Of a DNA stretch of 64,000 bases, positions 1 to 8,102 are shown piece after piece; positions within the stretch are counted from its first letter, which is position 1, and each line of letters begins with the position of its first letter. The notes beneath the pieces were generated by a model. The model saw only the letters and a list, made by a program, of their open reading frames with translations, was not told where the DNA came from and made no database searches. A program made the position numbers and the translations under genes. The stretch is from Neptunicoccus cionae. Lineage in GTDB: Bacteria > Pseudomonadota > Alphaproteobacteria > Rhodobacterales > Rhodobacteraceae. The stretch lies in NCBI RefSeq assembly GCF_014643735.1, contig NZ_BMKA01000006.1, positions 88,750 through 152,749 of the forward strand. The letters are read 5' to 3'.

Positions 1-65
1 GGCGCTTCACCCATATTAGAGTATTCGCCATAATTTAGCTCGCACTCTAGGATAAGACCCAGAAG

Positions 66-482
66 ATGTTCAAAATACGCCAGACAGCTCCCACCTTTTT
101 CGCCGCTCTTCTTGTGGCAACCACCGCTTTTGCCAATGAACCCCAAGAGCGCACGGACACCACTGCCCTGTGGTTTGAATCCTGGGGCAGCCTGAGCAAT
201 GCGACGCTGGTGGTGTCTGGACCGGATGGATTTATCACCAATATCGTGGCGGAAAAAGGCACCCCGCGGTTTTACCTGCGCGATGCGGCGCCGGTGACAG
301 ACGGGGTCTACCGCTATGAACTGACCGCCGCCACCACCGAGAAAATCAAACTGCGCAACCAACTGAACAACGGACGCGGTGAGAACCAGAAGGACGAGAT
401 CGCCAAACCCTTCCAAATGGGCGGCAGCTTTGTTGTCTCGCGCGGGGTGATCACCAAACAAGAAGACATCGTCGAAGAATAA
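66..482 (+). CDS. Small secreted protein of unknown function
   Basis: A 138-residue protein that I do not recognise. Residues 1-23 form a clear Sec signal peptide (KIR basic start, hydrophobic core FFAALLVATTAFA, cleavage likely after AFA). The mature part is about 115 residues, polar, with a possible small beta-sandwich (ALWFESWGSLSNATLVVSGPDG) and no cysteines. The start codon follows a purine-rich stretch (aggataagacccagaag). The next gene starts 55 bp downstream on the same strand and is also secreted, so the two are probably one operon exporting a pair of envelope or surface proteins. The function is open; the order (small secreted protein, then fibre-like protein) is the main clue. It could be a chaperone or accessory for the downstream fibre protein, which is inference only. 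Confidence 0.75.
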   Translation: MFKIRQTAPTFFAALLVATTAFANEPQERTDTTALWFESWGSLSNATLVVSGPDGFITNIVAEKGTPRFYLRDAAPVTDGVYRYELTAATTEKIKLRNQLNNGRGENQKDEIAKPFQMGGSFVVSRGVITKQEDIVEE

Positions 483-537
483 CCGCATAATACCATTCAA
501 AAAGGGGTGCGAGCCCCGTAAACGGGAGTTTTAAAAA

Positions 538-1713
538 ATGCTTTTACTGAGAACCACCGCCGCCGCCTTTGCACTGGGCGTGACCGGTCTGGCTGGAACC
601 GCCTCTGCGGACATTCAGCATCTGGATGATGTAATTATCGATGGCAGCCTTTGTGTCGGGCAGGACTGTGTCAACGGAGAGTCCTTTGGCTTTGACACAG
701 TTCGCCTGAAGGAAAACAACCTGCGGCTTCATTTCAATGATACCTCCACTTCCGCAAGCTTTCCCAGCAATGACTGGCGGCTGACCGCCAATGACAGCTC
801 CAATGGCGGTGGAAATTACTTCGCGATTGAAGATGCCACGGCCGGCAGAACGCCTTTCAGGGTAGAAGCCGGCGCCCGCAGCAATGCGCTTTATGTCGAT
901 GACGGCGGCCGGATCGGTGTGGGCACATCCACACCAGTGGCCAATATTCATACAAAAATCGGAAACACACCCACCTTGCGTCTGGAACAAGACGGCTCGT
1001 CCGGCTTTACCGCACAAACATGGGATCTGGCTGGCAACGAAGCCAACTTCTTTGTTCGTGATGTCACAAACGGCAGCCAACTGCCGTTCCGCATTCAACC
1101 AGGCGCGGACTCAAACTCGCTTTACATCGCTTCTGACAATGATGTGGGTATCGGGACGAGCAGTCCGAGTGCGCCGCTACACATCAGGCGTACAAACAGC
1201 ACAGCCAGTCTGATGATCGAAGACACGGGCACGAGTTTTAACCCTATGGTGGAATTGGTCCAGGGTAACAGCCCTCGCATCCGCTTTGACAACTCAACCG
1301 CTGACAATGCACCCACCGGCGGTGGAACAAACCTTACAGCAGAGTGGGATATCGGTCTTGCTTCTGATCATAAATTTCTCTTCCGCAGCATCCAGGAAAA
1401 TGCAAACGTGGTAACAATTGACCACGCGGGAGACATGACAATCACAGGAGCGCTCACGACAGGTGGCGGAACTTGTGGCGGTGGTTGTGACCGTGTCTTT
1501 GATGCCGAATACGAATTGCCGACAATATCGGATCATGCTGCTGTCATGTGGGAAAACGGTTACCTGCCAAATGTTGGCCCCACCAAAGAGAATACACCGA
1601 TCAATGTTTCGGACAAACTCGGTCGTATGCTCAATGAGCTGGAGCACGCACATATCTATATCGCGGAACTCCATGAGCGTTTGGAAACACTCGAGTCAAA
1701 ACTGACTAAATAA
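538..1713 (+). CDS. Secreted fibre-like protein with tail-spike type repeats and C-terminal coiled coil
   Basis: 391 residues with an N-terminal signal peptide (residues 1-24, ending in AGTASA). The middle holds two imperfect repeats of about 60 residues with the pattern NxF-x-x-D-x-T-x-G-x-x-P-F-R ... SNxLY ... GxGTSxP (around 100-138 and 163-205). This GIGTSSP...LHI pattern is typical of phage tail fibres and bacterial fibres that carry an intramolecular chaperone. The C-terminus (about 355-391) is a heptad-rich segment (LNELEHAHIYIAELHERLETLE) that should trimerise as a coiled coil. I see no full endosialidase-type peptidase S74 domain. A gggag ribosome site lies about 10 nt before the ATG. 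Two hairpins follow the stop, one a plausible terminator. The likely role is a secreted or surface trimeric fibre; the ligand is unknown. Confidence 0.75.
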   Translation: MLLLRTTAAAFALGVTGLAGTASADIQHLDDVIIDGSLCVGQDCVNGESFGFDTVRLKENNLRLHFNDTSTSASFPSNDWRLTANDSSNGGGNYFAIEDATAGRTPFRVEAGARSNALYVDDGGRIGVGTSTPVANIHTKIGNTPTLRLEQDGSSGFTAQTWDLAGNEANFFVRDVTNGSQLPFRIQPGADSNSLYIASDNDVGIGTSSPSAPLHIRRTNSTASLMIEDTGTSFNPMVELVQGNSPRIRFDNSTADNAPTGGGTNLTAEWDIGLASDHKFLFRSIQENANVVTIDHAGDMTITGALTTGGGTCGGGCDRVFDAEYELPTISDHAAVMWENGYLPNVGPTKENTPINVSDKLGRMLNELEHAHIYIAELHERLETLESKLTK

Positions 1714-1740
1714 TCAATACAGCTCTGTATTGATTTAAAA
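1712..1740 (+). terminator. Perfect 11-bp inverted repeat just after the fibre gene
   Basis: Arms 1712-1722 and 1725-1735 are perfect complements (aatcaatacag / ctgtattgatt) with only two bases between them; the left arm overlaps the stop codon. The stem is AT-rich and followed by a weak T run, so alone it is a poor terminator. It may act together with the next hairpin. Confidence 0.4.
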
Positions 1741-1746
1741 TTCTTC

Positions 1747-1780
1747 AATGGCCTGGTAGGATTATCAGGCCATTTTCCTT
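1747..1780 (+). terminator. Rho-independent terminator
   Basis: A 9-bp perfect stem (aatggcctg 1747-1755 / caggccatt 1766-1774) with a 10-nt loop is followed by ttttcctt. It ends the fibre operon. It sits immediately before the gggagg ribosome site of the next gene, so that gene needs its own promoter, is fed by read-through, or is attenuated here. Confidence 0.65.
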
Positions 1781-1800
1781 GGGAGGTATTGGAAACCTTT

Positions 1801-2577
1801 ATGTCGCGTAGTCTTTTTATTGTCGGCGCTGGACGGAACGGTACCAGTATGACCGCTGGATTGTTTCGGAATTGCGGGCTCTATATGGGGGAAAACCTGC
1901 ATGCGCCTTCTATCGAGAATCCGCGAGGGTATTTTGAGTCTCCGAAAATAAACACACTCAACAACCAAATACTCGGAGCATATAATCCCGCACGCGAAAC
2001 CATATCGGGTTTGGGTTATCGGCACGACAGCCCTGGAACAGGAAGCGGCTGGCTTTCCAGAATTCCTTTGGAAACCAGATTACACGCATCTCCGGAACAA
2101 CAGGCCGAGATCACCAAAATTACGACTCGGACGCCCTTTTGCCTGAAAGACACCCGATTTTGCTACCTGCTTCACCTGTGGCGCATGAATGTGCCCGATA
2201 GCCGGATGATATGTGTTTTCCGCCCGCCTTCGGTCTCTGTTACCAGTGTCCTAAAGTCATGCAGAACGCGCCCCTATCTCTATGATATGGCCATCAGTGT
2301 TAATCAGGCCTTCGAGCTTTGGACCCTTATGTACAGTCATATATTGCAGCACCAGTCCCAACACGGAGAATGGTTCTTTGTGAATTATGAAGATATTCTG
2401 AACCAAAGCGCGTTGCCCGCACTGGAGGAATTTACCGGGTATACACCGGATGCCCAGTTCCCGGATCGAATCTATAACAGGACACAACCTGAATACGAAG
2501 TTCCATCCGCTGCTTCAGACGTTTTTGAAGCTCTAAAGAACCAAGCAGAAATCTCACGCAGCCGGTTCAGTGCCTAA
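1801..2577 (+). CDS. Sulfotransferase family protein
   Basis: About 258 residues. The N-terminus SLFIVGAGRNGTSMTAGLF is the phosphate-binding loop of PAPS-dependent sulfotransferases, and MICVFRPPSVSVTSVLKSCR (near residue 140) fits the 3'-phosphate-binding R/S motif. The fold would move sulfate from PAPS to a sugar or peptide hydroxyl. A TTG at 1789 would also open the frame but lies only two bases after the GGAGG; the ATG at 1801 was preferred because the P-loop then sits at the usual distance from the N-terminus, although the 14-nt spacer is long. A terminator lies directly upstream. The 3' end overlaps the convergent glycosyltransferase gene by 24 bp. It is one of seven sulfotransferase-like genes in the window, which points to sulfation of a surface polysaccharide (inference). 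Confidence 0.75.
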   Translation: MSRSLFIVGAGRNGTSMTAGLFRNCGLYMGENLHAPSIENPRGYFESPKINTLNNQILGAYNPARETISGLGYRHDSPGTGSGWLSRIPLETRLHASPEQQAEITKITTRTPFCLKDTRFCYLLHLWRMNVPDSRMICVFRPPSVSVTSVLKSCRTRPYLYDMAISVNQAFELWTLMYSHILQHQSQHGEWFFVNYEDILNQSALPALEEFTGYTPDAQFPDRIYNRTQPEYEVPSAASDVFEALKNQAEISRSRFSA

Positions 2578-3444
2578 GGCCGCTTGCAACGCCTCAAGCC
2601 CTCGCAAATCCCGAAGCACGCGCCCAGTTTCAAGATCCGCCTTAAGCATATCCTGCGATGGCAGAGCATCGCGTAATGGCAGTTCGATCCCGCCGGCCTG
2701 TTCCATCCGGTGCCAGCGCCGCCAGTGCCAGCCGGTCATCTTTCCAAGATTCTTGTGATTGAGAAATGCAGCACCGCCCTGCACCACTTTTCGTTCAAAT
2801 TGAGCGGCAGAGCGGACCGGATAGTGATAAATGACCATTTCTGCCTCGGCCTTGGTCACGTCTGACACAAATTGCGCGTTATGGTTTCCCATACCGATCC
2901 CGCCAAATCCTTCAGCCCGAAAAATAACTTTCGGCGGCAGATTCATATAAAAATAGGGACAGGGCAGATTATCCGCGTAGATATCGTCGATCGGCGGGCG
3001 GGCAACAGGATCTGCCACACGGTAGACCAGCCCTTGCGCCCAGCCCCCCTCAGGAGGAGGCGCATCATGGGCAAAGACCATATTGCGCCGTGTCACATTC
3101 AGGATATGTGCTGGCGTGCGCGTCAGTTCCGCTTTGAGATCATTGTCCTGCGTCAACCAGAACTCATCCGCATCATTGCTAAAAATCCAGTCCGCCTTCA
3201 AACGGTCTTTCGCCTGAAAGATTGCTTGATTAACCCAAGTAGATTGCGCGTAATCTCGGCCTGGCTCGTCAACAATAGTTATCGGAGCCTGCCCTACCAA
3301 ATCAGCCAGAATATCTCGTGTGCCGTCGACCGATCCATTATCAATGGCAATCACGTGATCCACACCACAGGCCAGGTGAAACGCGATGTTCTGACGGACA
3401 ATATCCGCTTCATCCCTAACCAATAAAATCATTACCAATTTCAT
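2554..3444 (-). CDS. Family 2-like glycosyltransferase (Glyco_tranf_2_4 type)
   Basis: About 296 residues starting MKLVMILLVRDEADIVRQNI, the typical opening of the small bacterial GT2-like group. GVDHVIAIDNGSVDGT near residue 30 is the nucleotide-binding region and WIFSNDADEFW is the DxD-like metal site. It should transfer a sugar from a nucleotide donor; donor and acceptor cannot be read from sequence. A start seven codons earlier (3465) is possible; both have a GGAG upstream, but the later ATG gives the conserved family N-terminus. It overlaps the sulfotransferase tail by 24 bp and shares a 161-bp divergent promoter region with the PhyH operon. Confidence 0.8.
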   Translation of the reverse strand: MKLVMILLVRDEADIVRQNIAFHLACGVDHVIAIDNGSVDGTRDILADLVGQAPITIVDEPGRDYAQSTWVNQAIFQAKDRLKADWIFSNDADEFWLTQDNDLKAELTRTPAHILNVTRRNMVFAHDAPPPEGGWAQGLVYRVADPVARPPIDDIYADNLPCPYFYMNLPPKVIFRAEGFGGIGMGNHNAQFVSDVTKAEAEMVIYHYPVRSAAQFERKVVQGGAAFLNHKNLGKMTGWHWRRWHRMEQAGGIELPLRDALPSQDMLKADLETGRVLRDLRGLEALQAALGTEPAA

Positions 3445-3605
3445 AGAATAAACTCCAACAAGCATCCACTCTCCGTCTGGGAGGTTTCAAAATTTCCGAA
3501 ACACCGACGATTCATCGTCGCTCGTGTCTCTATGAACTTGATAATGGTGGCCTGTAAAGGCTACCTTGAAACGTATTCGAGCAATGGAAAGAAGCCCCCT
3601 TAATC

Positions 3606-4334
3606 ATGTCCTCCACTTCAGAACATCTCTCCGGAACCCATTGGGGCAAAGAAAAAAATGCTTTGGATCAGCTCGGTTACACTGCACCGTTGCCTTTGTC
3701 CGAACCGGAACGGGTGGCGGCAGTTCTGGCGGAAAATGCAGATCGCGCAAGCTACACCCGCAACCCGCACAGCAGTTCTGCTACAGTACGCCATATGCTG
3801 TCCGATCCGGGTCTGGTGAAATACGTCACGGCCCTGTGTGGTCCCAATCTCCGCCTGTGGCGCAGCGCCTTTTTTTCCAAGAGCGAGGGCAGCGGGGAAA
3901 TCGGCTGGCATCATGACAAACACTTCTTTTCAAATGAAGCTGAAGACATCCGTCTGGATGAAATCGGCAGCCATTATTCTGTTCTCTTCGGGCTGACCCA
4001 GATTGATCAGACCACCGGGATGCTAGAGGTTCTGACAGCAACCCACCAACCGATGGACGGGTTGGAGCGGGATTCCCGCCCCTATCACAAACGTCCTGCA
4101 AACGAACATATTTTGACGGACCTGCCCGATACCGTTCTGTCCAATCGCAGGCCGATCCCGATCCCCGCCAACAGCTTTCTGATTTTCCATTCAGCCCTGC
4201 TGCATCACAGCCTGCCCCACAATGGCGGCGGAGACCGGTTGGGGCTGGCGATCCGTCTGGTCGCACCTGATCTGGTCGTTCCCGCAGAACTCGCAGATGC
4301 AAAAGATGTCATGTCCTTTCCACCGGCCCCCTGA
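3606..4334 (+). CDS. Phytanoyl-CoA dioxygenase (PhyH) family Fe(II)/2-oxoglutarate oxygenase
   Basis: 242 residues. The facial-triad motif HxD is visible in IGWHHDKHFF (about 100-105), and the distal His and 2OG-binding Arg in FHSALLHHSLPHNGGGDRLGLAIRL (about 195-220). It would hydroxylate a small molecule or acyl group using Fe(II), 2-oxoglutarate and O2. The stop codon overlaps the start of the next SDR gene (TGATG), so the two are translationally coupled and probably act in sequence: hydroxylation, then oxidation or reduction of the product. The substrate is unknown. Confidence 0.8.
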   Translation: MSSTSEHLSGTHWGKEKNALDQLGYTAPLPLSEPERVAAVLAENADRASYTRNPHSSSATVRHMLSDPGLVKYVTALCGPNLRLWRSAFFSKSEGSGEIGWHHDKHFFSNEAEDIRLDEIGSHYSVLFGLTQIDQTTGMLEVLTATHQPMDGLERDSRPYHKRPANEHILTDLPDTVLSNRRPIPIPANSFLIFHSALLHHSLPHNGGGDRLGLAIRLVAPDLVVPAELADAKDVMSFPPAP

Positions 4335-5035
4335 TGATTAATAAAAACAGTGAAATATGGCTGATCAGCGGAGCGGGTCGGGGAATTGGTCTGGCTATGA
4401 CCCAAGCACATCTGGAGCGCGGCGGTACCGTCCTTGCCACCTATCGCAACGCACTGCCCGAAAGCCTCTCCCGCCTTGAAGATAATTACCCAAAACGATT
4501 GATCCCGATCCGGTTTGATCAACAGCAAACCCTCACTTCCGACGAGATCGCGCAATACGTTCCCGGCCCCCTAGATGTCATCGTCCATAATGCCGGGGTC
4601 TACGGCCCACGCAACTCCTCTCTGGAAGGGCTTGATTACACGGGGATATTGAACACGTTCGATACCAACACTCTTGGCGTCCTCCGCGTGAGCGAAGCTT
4701 TCCTTCCGTTCATGAAAGATGCCGCAAATCCCAAAATCGCTGCGATTTCCAGCCTGTTGGGCACTCCCGCTAAAGCAGGGCCAAACGACATGGCCTACCG
4801 CCTGTCCAAAGCGGCTCTCAATATGGCGATGCATGTTATGGCAGCCAACGTTGCACCTCAAAAGATTGCAACCGCCTGTCTGCGACCGGGACATGTGCGC
4901 ACAGATATGGGCGGTCCCAACGGTGCGATCAGCCCAGATGAAAGCGCCAGCGCCCTTCTAACCGTTATTGACCAAATGACTTTTTCCGCAAAACCTGTAT
5001 TCTTGGATCTCACCGGAGAGCCGCTCGCCTGGTAG
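4334..5035 (+). CDS. Short-chain dehydrogenase/reductase (SDR)
   Basis: 233 residues. The Rossmann motif GAGRGIG is at about 13-19, NAG at about 90-92, and the catalytic Ser (SSLLG) with YRLSK at about 157-161. It is a classical NAD(P)-dependent oxidoreductase. Its ATG overlaps the TGA of the PhyH gene, and the next gene (permease fusion) begins 13 bp after its stop with a GGAG site, so 3606-8102 reads as one operon. The likely partner substrate is the alcohol made or consumed by the dioxygenase; this is inference from coupling. Confidence 0.85.
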   Translation: MINKNSEIWLISGAGRGIGLAMTQAHLERGGTVLATYRNALPESLSRLEDNYPKRLIPIRFDQQQTLTSDEIAQYVPGPLDVIVHNAGVYGPRNSSLEGLDYTGILNTFDTNTLGVLRVSEAFLPFMKDAANPKIAAISSLLGTPAKAGPNDMAYRLSKAALNMAMHVMAANVAPQKIATACLRPGHVRTDMGGPNGAISPDESASALLTVIDQMTFSAKPVFLDLTGEPLAW

Positions 5036-5048
5036 CAATGGAGCCCCC

Positions 5049-8000
5049 ATGCAAACCCTCGTCACACCGCCTTTTCAGAAACGTGCTTTTTTCACCCTGC
5101 TGCTGGTTGTCGTGCTCGCGGTGATTTTCTGGACGCAGTCGCGTTATCCGGCACTTGATGAGAAGGCGATGATGTCCGGCGCGATCCAGCTGGAAGACTC
5201 CCTTAGTTTTGAGGCGAAGTACCCCATTCTGGACTCCATGCCGGTCTGGAAGAAGATCGGGCTTTCGACGCTGAACTGGATCAACACCAACAAGAAGGGG
5301 ATGACCTTTGGGCTGTTGTTCGGGGCGGCGATGCTGACGTTTTTTGGATATCTGCGCCAGCGCAGTTTCAAGGACGGGTATCTCAACTCTCTGCTCGGGC
5401 TGTTCATCGGGGCGCCGCTCGGGGTGTGTGTGAATTGTGCCGCGCCCATTGCCAAGGGTCTTTATGCGGCGGGAATGCGGGCGGAAACCACGCTGTCGGC
5501 CATGGTGGCCTCGCCCACGCTGAATGCGGTGGTGATGACCATGCTGATTTCCCTGCTGCCGCTTTATATGGTGGTGACAAAAGTGGTGCTAAGCCTGTTT
5601 GTCATCCTGATCGCCGTGCCGCTGGTCTGCCGGATGCTGCCGCGCGCCCAGTTAGAGGTGCCCCCGCCGGTGCCTGCCACCGGGTGGGATCTGCCAGATA
5701 CGGCCCCCCAAAGCGAACCGTTGCTGGCCGCTTTTTGGGGGTTCGTAAAAGCCTATGCCGTTAATCTGTGGTTCATCCTGCGCACCACGGTGCCTTTGAT
5801 GCTGCTGGCGGGGTTTCTCGGGGCGGTTGTGGGCACGTTAATCCCGCCCGAGACCCTTGAAGGCGTGTCTTTTAGTGTCTTTATCGTCGTGGCTGTGGCC
5901 CTTGTGGGGCTGTTCCTGCCGGTGCCGATCGCCTTTGATGTGGTGCTGGCGGGGGCGTTGCTGTCCGCAGGTCTTGCCCCCGGTTATGTGATGGCGCTGC
6001 TGTTCACGCTTGGCATTTTCTCAATCTATTCGTTTTTCATCGTGGCGGGCAGCATTTCCCTACGCGCCGCCCTGTTGATGAGCGGGGTGATCGTCGTGCT
6101 TGGCATCGGGGCGGGGATCGGCGCGCAAAGTTATTACAACTGGCAAAGCAAACGGGCGCTGAACATCCTTTTGTCCGAAGATCATAGCACCCCCTTTTCC
6201 CTGATCGGTATGGCCCACGCACAGGAAACCACGCAAGGCATCACACTCACCGCCACGCCCTTCACGCCGCCCTCGCCTGCCGCGGATACCCCCTTCACCC
6301 GACTGGAGGGCTGGGAGATCGGGCTCGACAAACCCATCGAGTTCTCCTTTCAGGATATGTGGCCCCCCTTTTGGGAAGGGCGCAGCCTGTCATCGGGGGA
6401 TGTGGACGGGGACGGGGATACCGACCTGCTGATCGCCTCTACCTATGAGGGGCTTTACCTTTATGACAATGACGGCGCGGGGCAATTCACCCGCCGCCCG
6501 CTTGACCTTGGCGCGCTGGCATCGGCACCTGTGTTCAATGCCGCTTTGGTGGATCTGGACGGGGACGGCTGGCTCGATATTTTTGTCACCACCTATCAGC
6601 GGGGGAATTTCCTGATCACCAATAACACCGGAGATTTCAGCGCCGCAGGGATCACCCCTGTTGCCAACCGCGAGGATGCGATCCTCAGCCTTGCGCTGTC
6701 TTTCGGGGATGTGGATCGGGACGGAGACCTCGACGTGGCTTTGGGCAATTGGGCGGCGGGCTGGTACCGCCGCATCCCGGGCGAGGAATCTCGCAACCGT
6801 ATTCTGCTGAATGAGGCCGGAACCCTGAACGGCAGCCGTTTCACCGATCTGCCCGGTATTCCGGGCGAAACCCTGTCGATCCTGTTCAGTGATATCAACG
6901 GCGACGGGATCAGCGACCTGCTGGTGGGCAACGATTTTGAAATCCCCGATTACTTTTACCTTGGGGATGGCAAGGGCGGCTTTGATGCCATCACTTACGC
7001 GCAGAACATCATCCCCCATACCACCACCACAACCATGGCCGTCAAAACCGCCGATCTGGCCAATGACGGCACGCCGGAAATCTACCTTGCGCAGATTGCG
7101 GGGCGCTCTTCGGGGGTGTCTTCGACCCTGAAGATGCAGCCGTTGGAGCAGTATTGCGACGGGATCAAACGGGCAGAGGACAAGGAAACCTGCGCGCGGA
7201 ATATGACGATCAAGTCGTGGTATAAATCGGGCAACAACTTTGACCCGACCTATGCCGCCCGCTGCGCCACACTGTCAGGGCGCGACCAGCGGGAATGCAA
7301 GGGGATGCTGGTGAAGGATCTGGCGATCCAGCAGAATGATCCGGCGGTTTGTGACCTGATCCCAGCAGACCAGAGCCTTGCCAAAGCCTATTGCAGCGCC
7401 CATTTCCGCCCCATCCGCCAACCCACCCAGCCAGAGGCCGACGCCGCGATCCAGCAGATATTGCGCTCTAATGTGCTGCTGGAACAAAACGGGGCGCAGG
7501 GTTTGCGCTTTGAAGACACTGCCCAGACCCGTGGCCTTGATGTGGGCGGCTGGAGCTGGGACACGAAGATTGCGGATTTTGACAATGACGGGGCGCAGGA
7601 TGTCTATATCGTCAATGGCACTTGGGTCCCGAATGAGGTCAGCCCCTCAAATCTTTTCTTTCACAACCAAGGGGATGGCAGCTTTACCGAAAGCTCTGGT
7701 GTCTTCGGGCTAGAAGACTATCTGATGACAGCTGCGGCGACCGCCTTTGATCTGGACGGGGACGGTGATCTCGATATGGTCACCCATCCGGTGAACGGCC
7801 CGCTAACGGTGTTTCGCAACAACAGTCAGAAGGGCAATGCCATCGCCTTCAGGCTGGAGGATCGAACCGGAAAGAACCGCTTTGGCATCGGCGCGGTGGT
7901 GCGGATCACCGCGCAGGACGGCACCACCCAAAGCCGCGAGCTGCAATTGGGCGGTGGCTTCATGTCCTTTGATGCACCAATGGCCCATTTCGGGCTGGGA

Positions 8001-8102
8001 TCACAGACAGGGATTAGTAGCGCCAGCATCCGCTGGCCCGATGGCAGTGAAAGCAGCCTTGAAGCGCTTGCCGCCGGTGCCACCTATACTGTGTCCCGTT
8101 AA
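5049..8102 (+). CDS. Fusion of an ArsP/DUF318-like permease with FG-GAP (VCBS) repeats and an ASPIC/UnbV domain
   Basis: 1017 residues, an unusual fusion. Residues 10-375 hold about eight to nine membrane segments with the permease signature GAPLGVCVNCAAPIAKG (about 121-137; Cys127 and Cys130), as in the ArsP/YraQ permease family. Residues about 435-930 carry FG-GAP/VCBS repeats with at least six Ca-binding DxDxDG-like loops (DVDGDGDTD, DLDGDGWLD, DVDRDGDLD, DINGDGISD, DFDNDGAQD, DLDGDGDLD). A cysteine-rich insert lies at about 690-780. The last 85 residues resemble ASPIC/UnbV (FGIGAVVRI, FGLGSQ, SIRWPDGS). The C-terminal half should form a beta-propeller outside the membrane. It is last in the PhyH-SDR operon; its stop overlaps the stop of the convergent M10 protease gene. 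Transport substrate unknown. Confidence 0.8.
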   Translation: MQTLVTPPFQKRAFFTLLLVVVLAVIFWTQSRYPALDEKAMMSGAIQLEDSLSFEAKYPILDSMPVWKKIGLSTLNWINTNKKGMTFGLLFGAAMLTFFGYLRQRSFKDGYLNSLLGLFIGAPLGVCVNCAAPIAKGLYAAGMRAETTLSAMVASPTLNAVVMTMLISLLPLYMVVTKVVLSLFVILIAVPLVCRMLPRAQLEVPPPVPATGWDLPDTAPQSEPLLAAFWGFVKAYAVNLWFILRTTVPLMLLAGFLGAVVGTLIPPETLEGVSFSVFIVVAVALVGLFLPVPIAFDVVLAGALLSAGLAPGYVMALLFTLGIFSIYSFFIVAGSISLRAALLMSGVIVVLGIGAGIGAQSYYNWQSKRALNILLSEDHSTPFSLIGMAHAQETTQGITLTATPFTPPSPAADTPFTRLEGWEIGLDKPIEFSFQDMWPPFWEGRSLSSGDVDGDGDTDLLIASTYEGLYLYDNDGAGQFTRRPLDLGALASAPVFNAALVDLDGDGWLDIFVTTYQRGNFLITNNTGDFSAAGITPVANREDAILSLALSFGDVDRDGDLDVALGNWAAGWYRRIPGEESRNRILLNEAGTLNGSRFTDLPGIPGETLSILFSDINGDGISDLLVGNDFEIPDYFYLGDGKGGFDAITYAQNIIPHTTTTTMAVKTADLANDGTPEIYLAQIAGRSSGVSSTLKMQPLEQYCDGIKRAEDKETCARNMTIKSWYKSGNNFDPTYAARCATLSGRDQRECKGMLVKDLAIQQNDPAVCDLIPADQSLAKAYCSAHFRPIRQPTQPEADAAIQQILRSNVLLEQNGAQGLRFEDTAQTRGLDVGGWSWDTKIADFDNDGAQDVYIVNGTWVPNEVSPSNLFFHNQGDGSFTESSGVFGLEDYLMTAAATAFDLDGDGDLDMVTHPVNGPLTVFRNNSQKGNAIAFRLEDRTGKNRFGIGAVVRITAQDGTTQSRELQLGGGFMSFDAPMAHFGLGSQTGISSASIRWPDGSESSLEALAAGATYTVSR

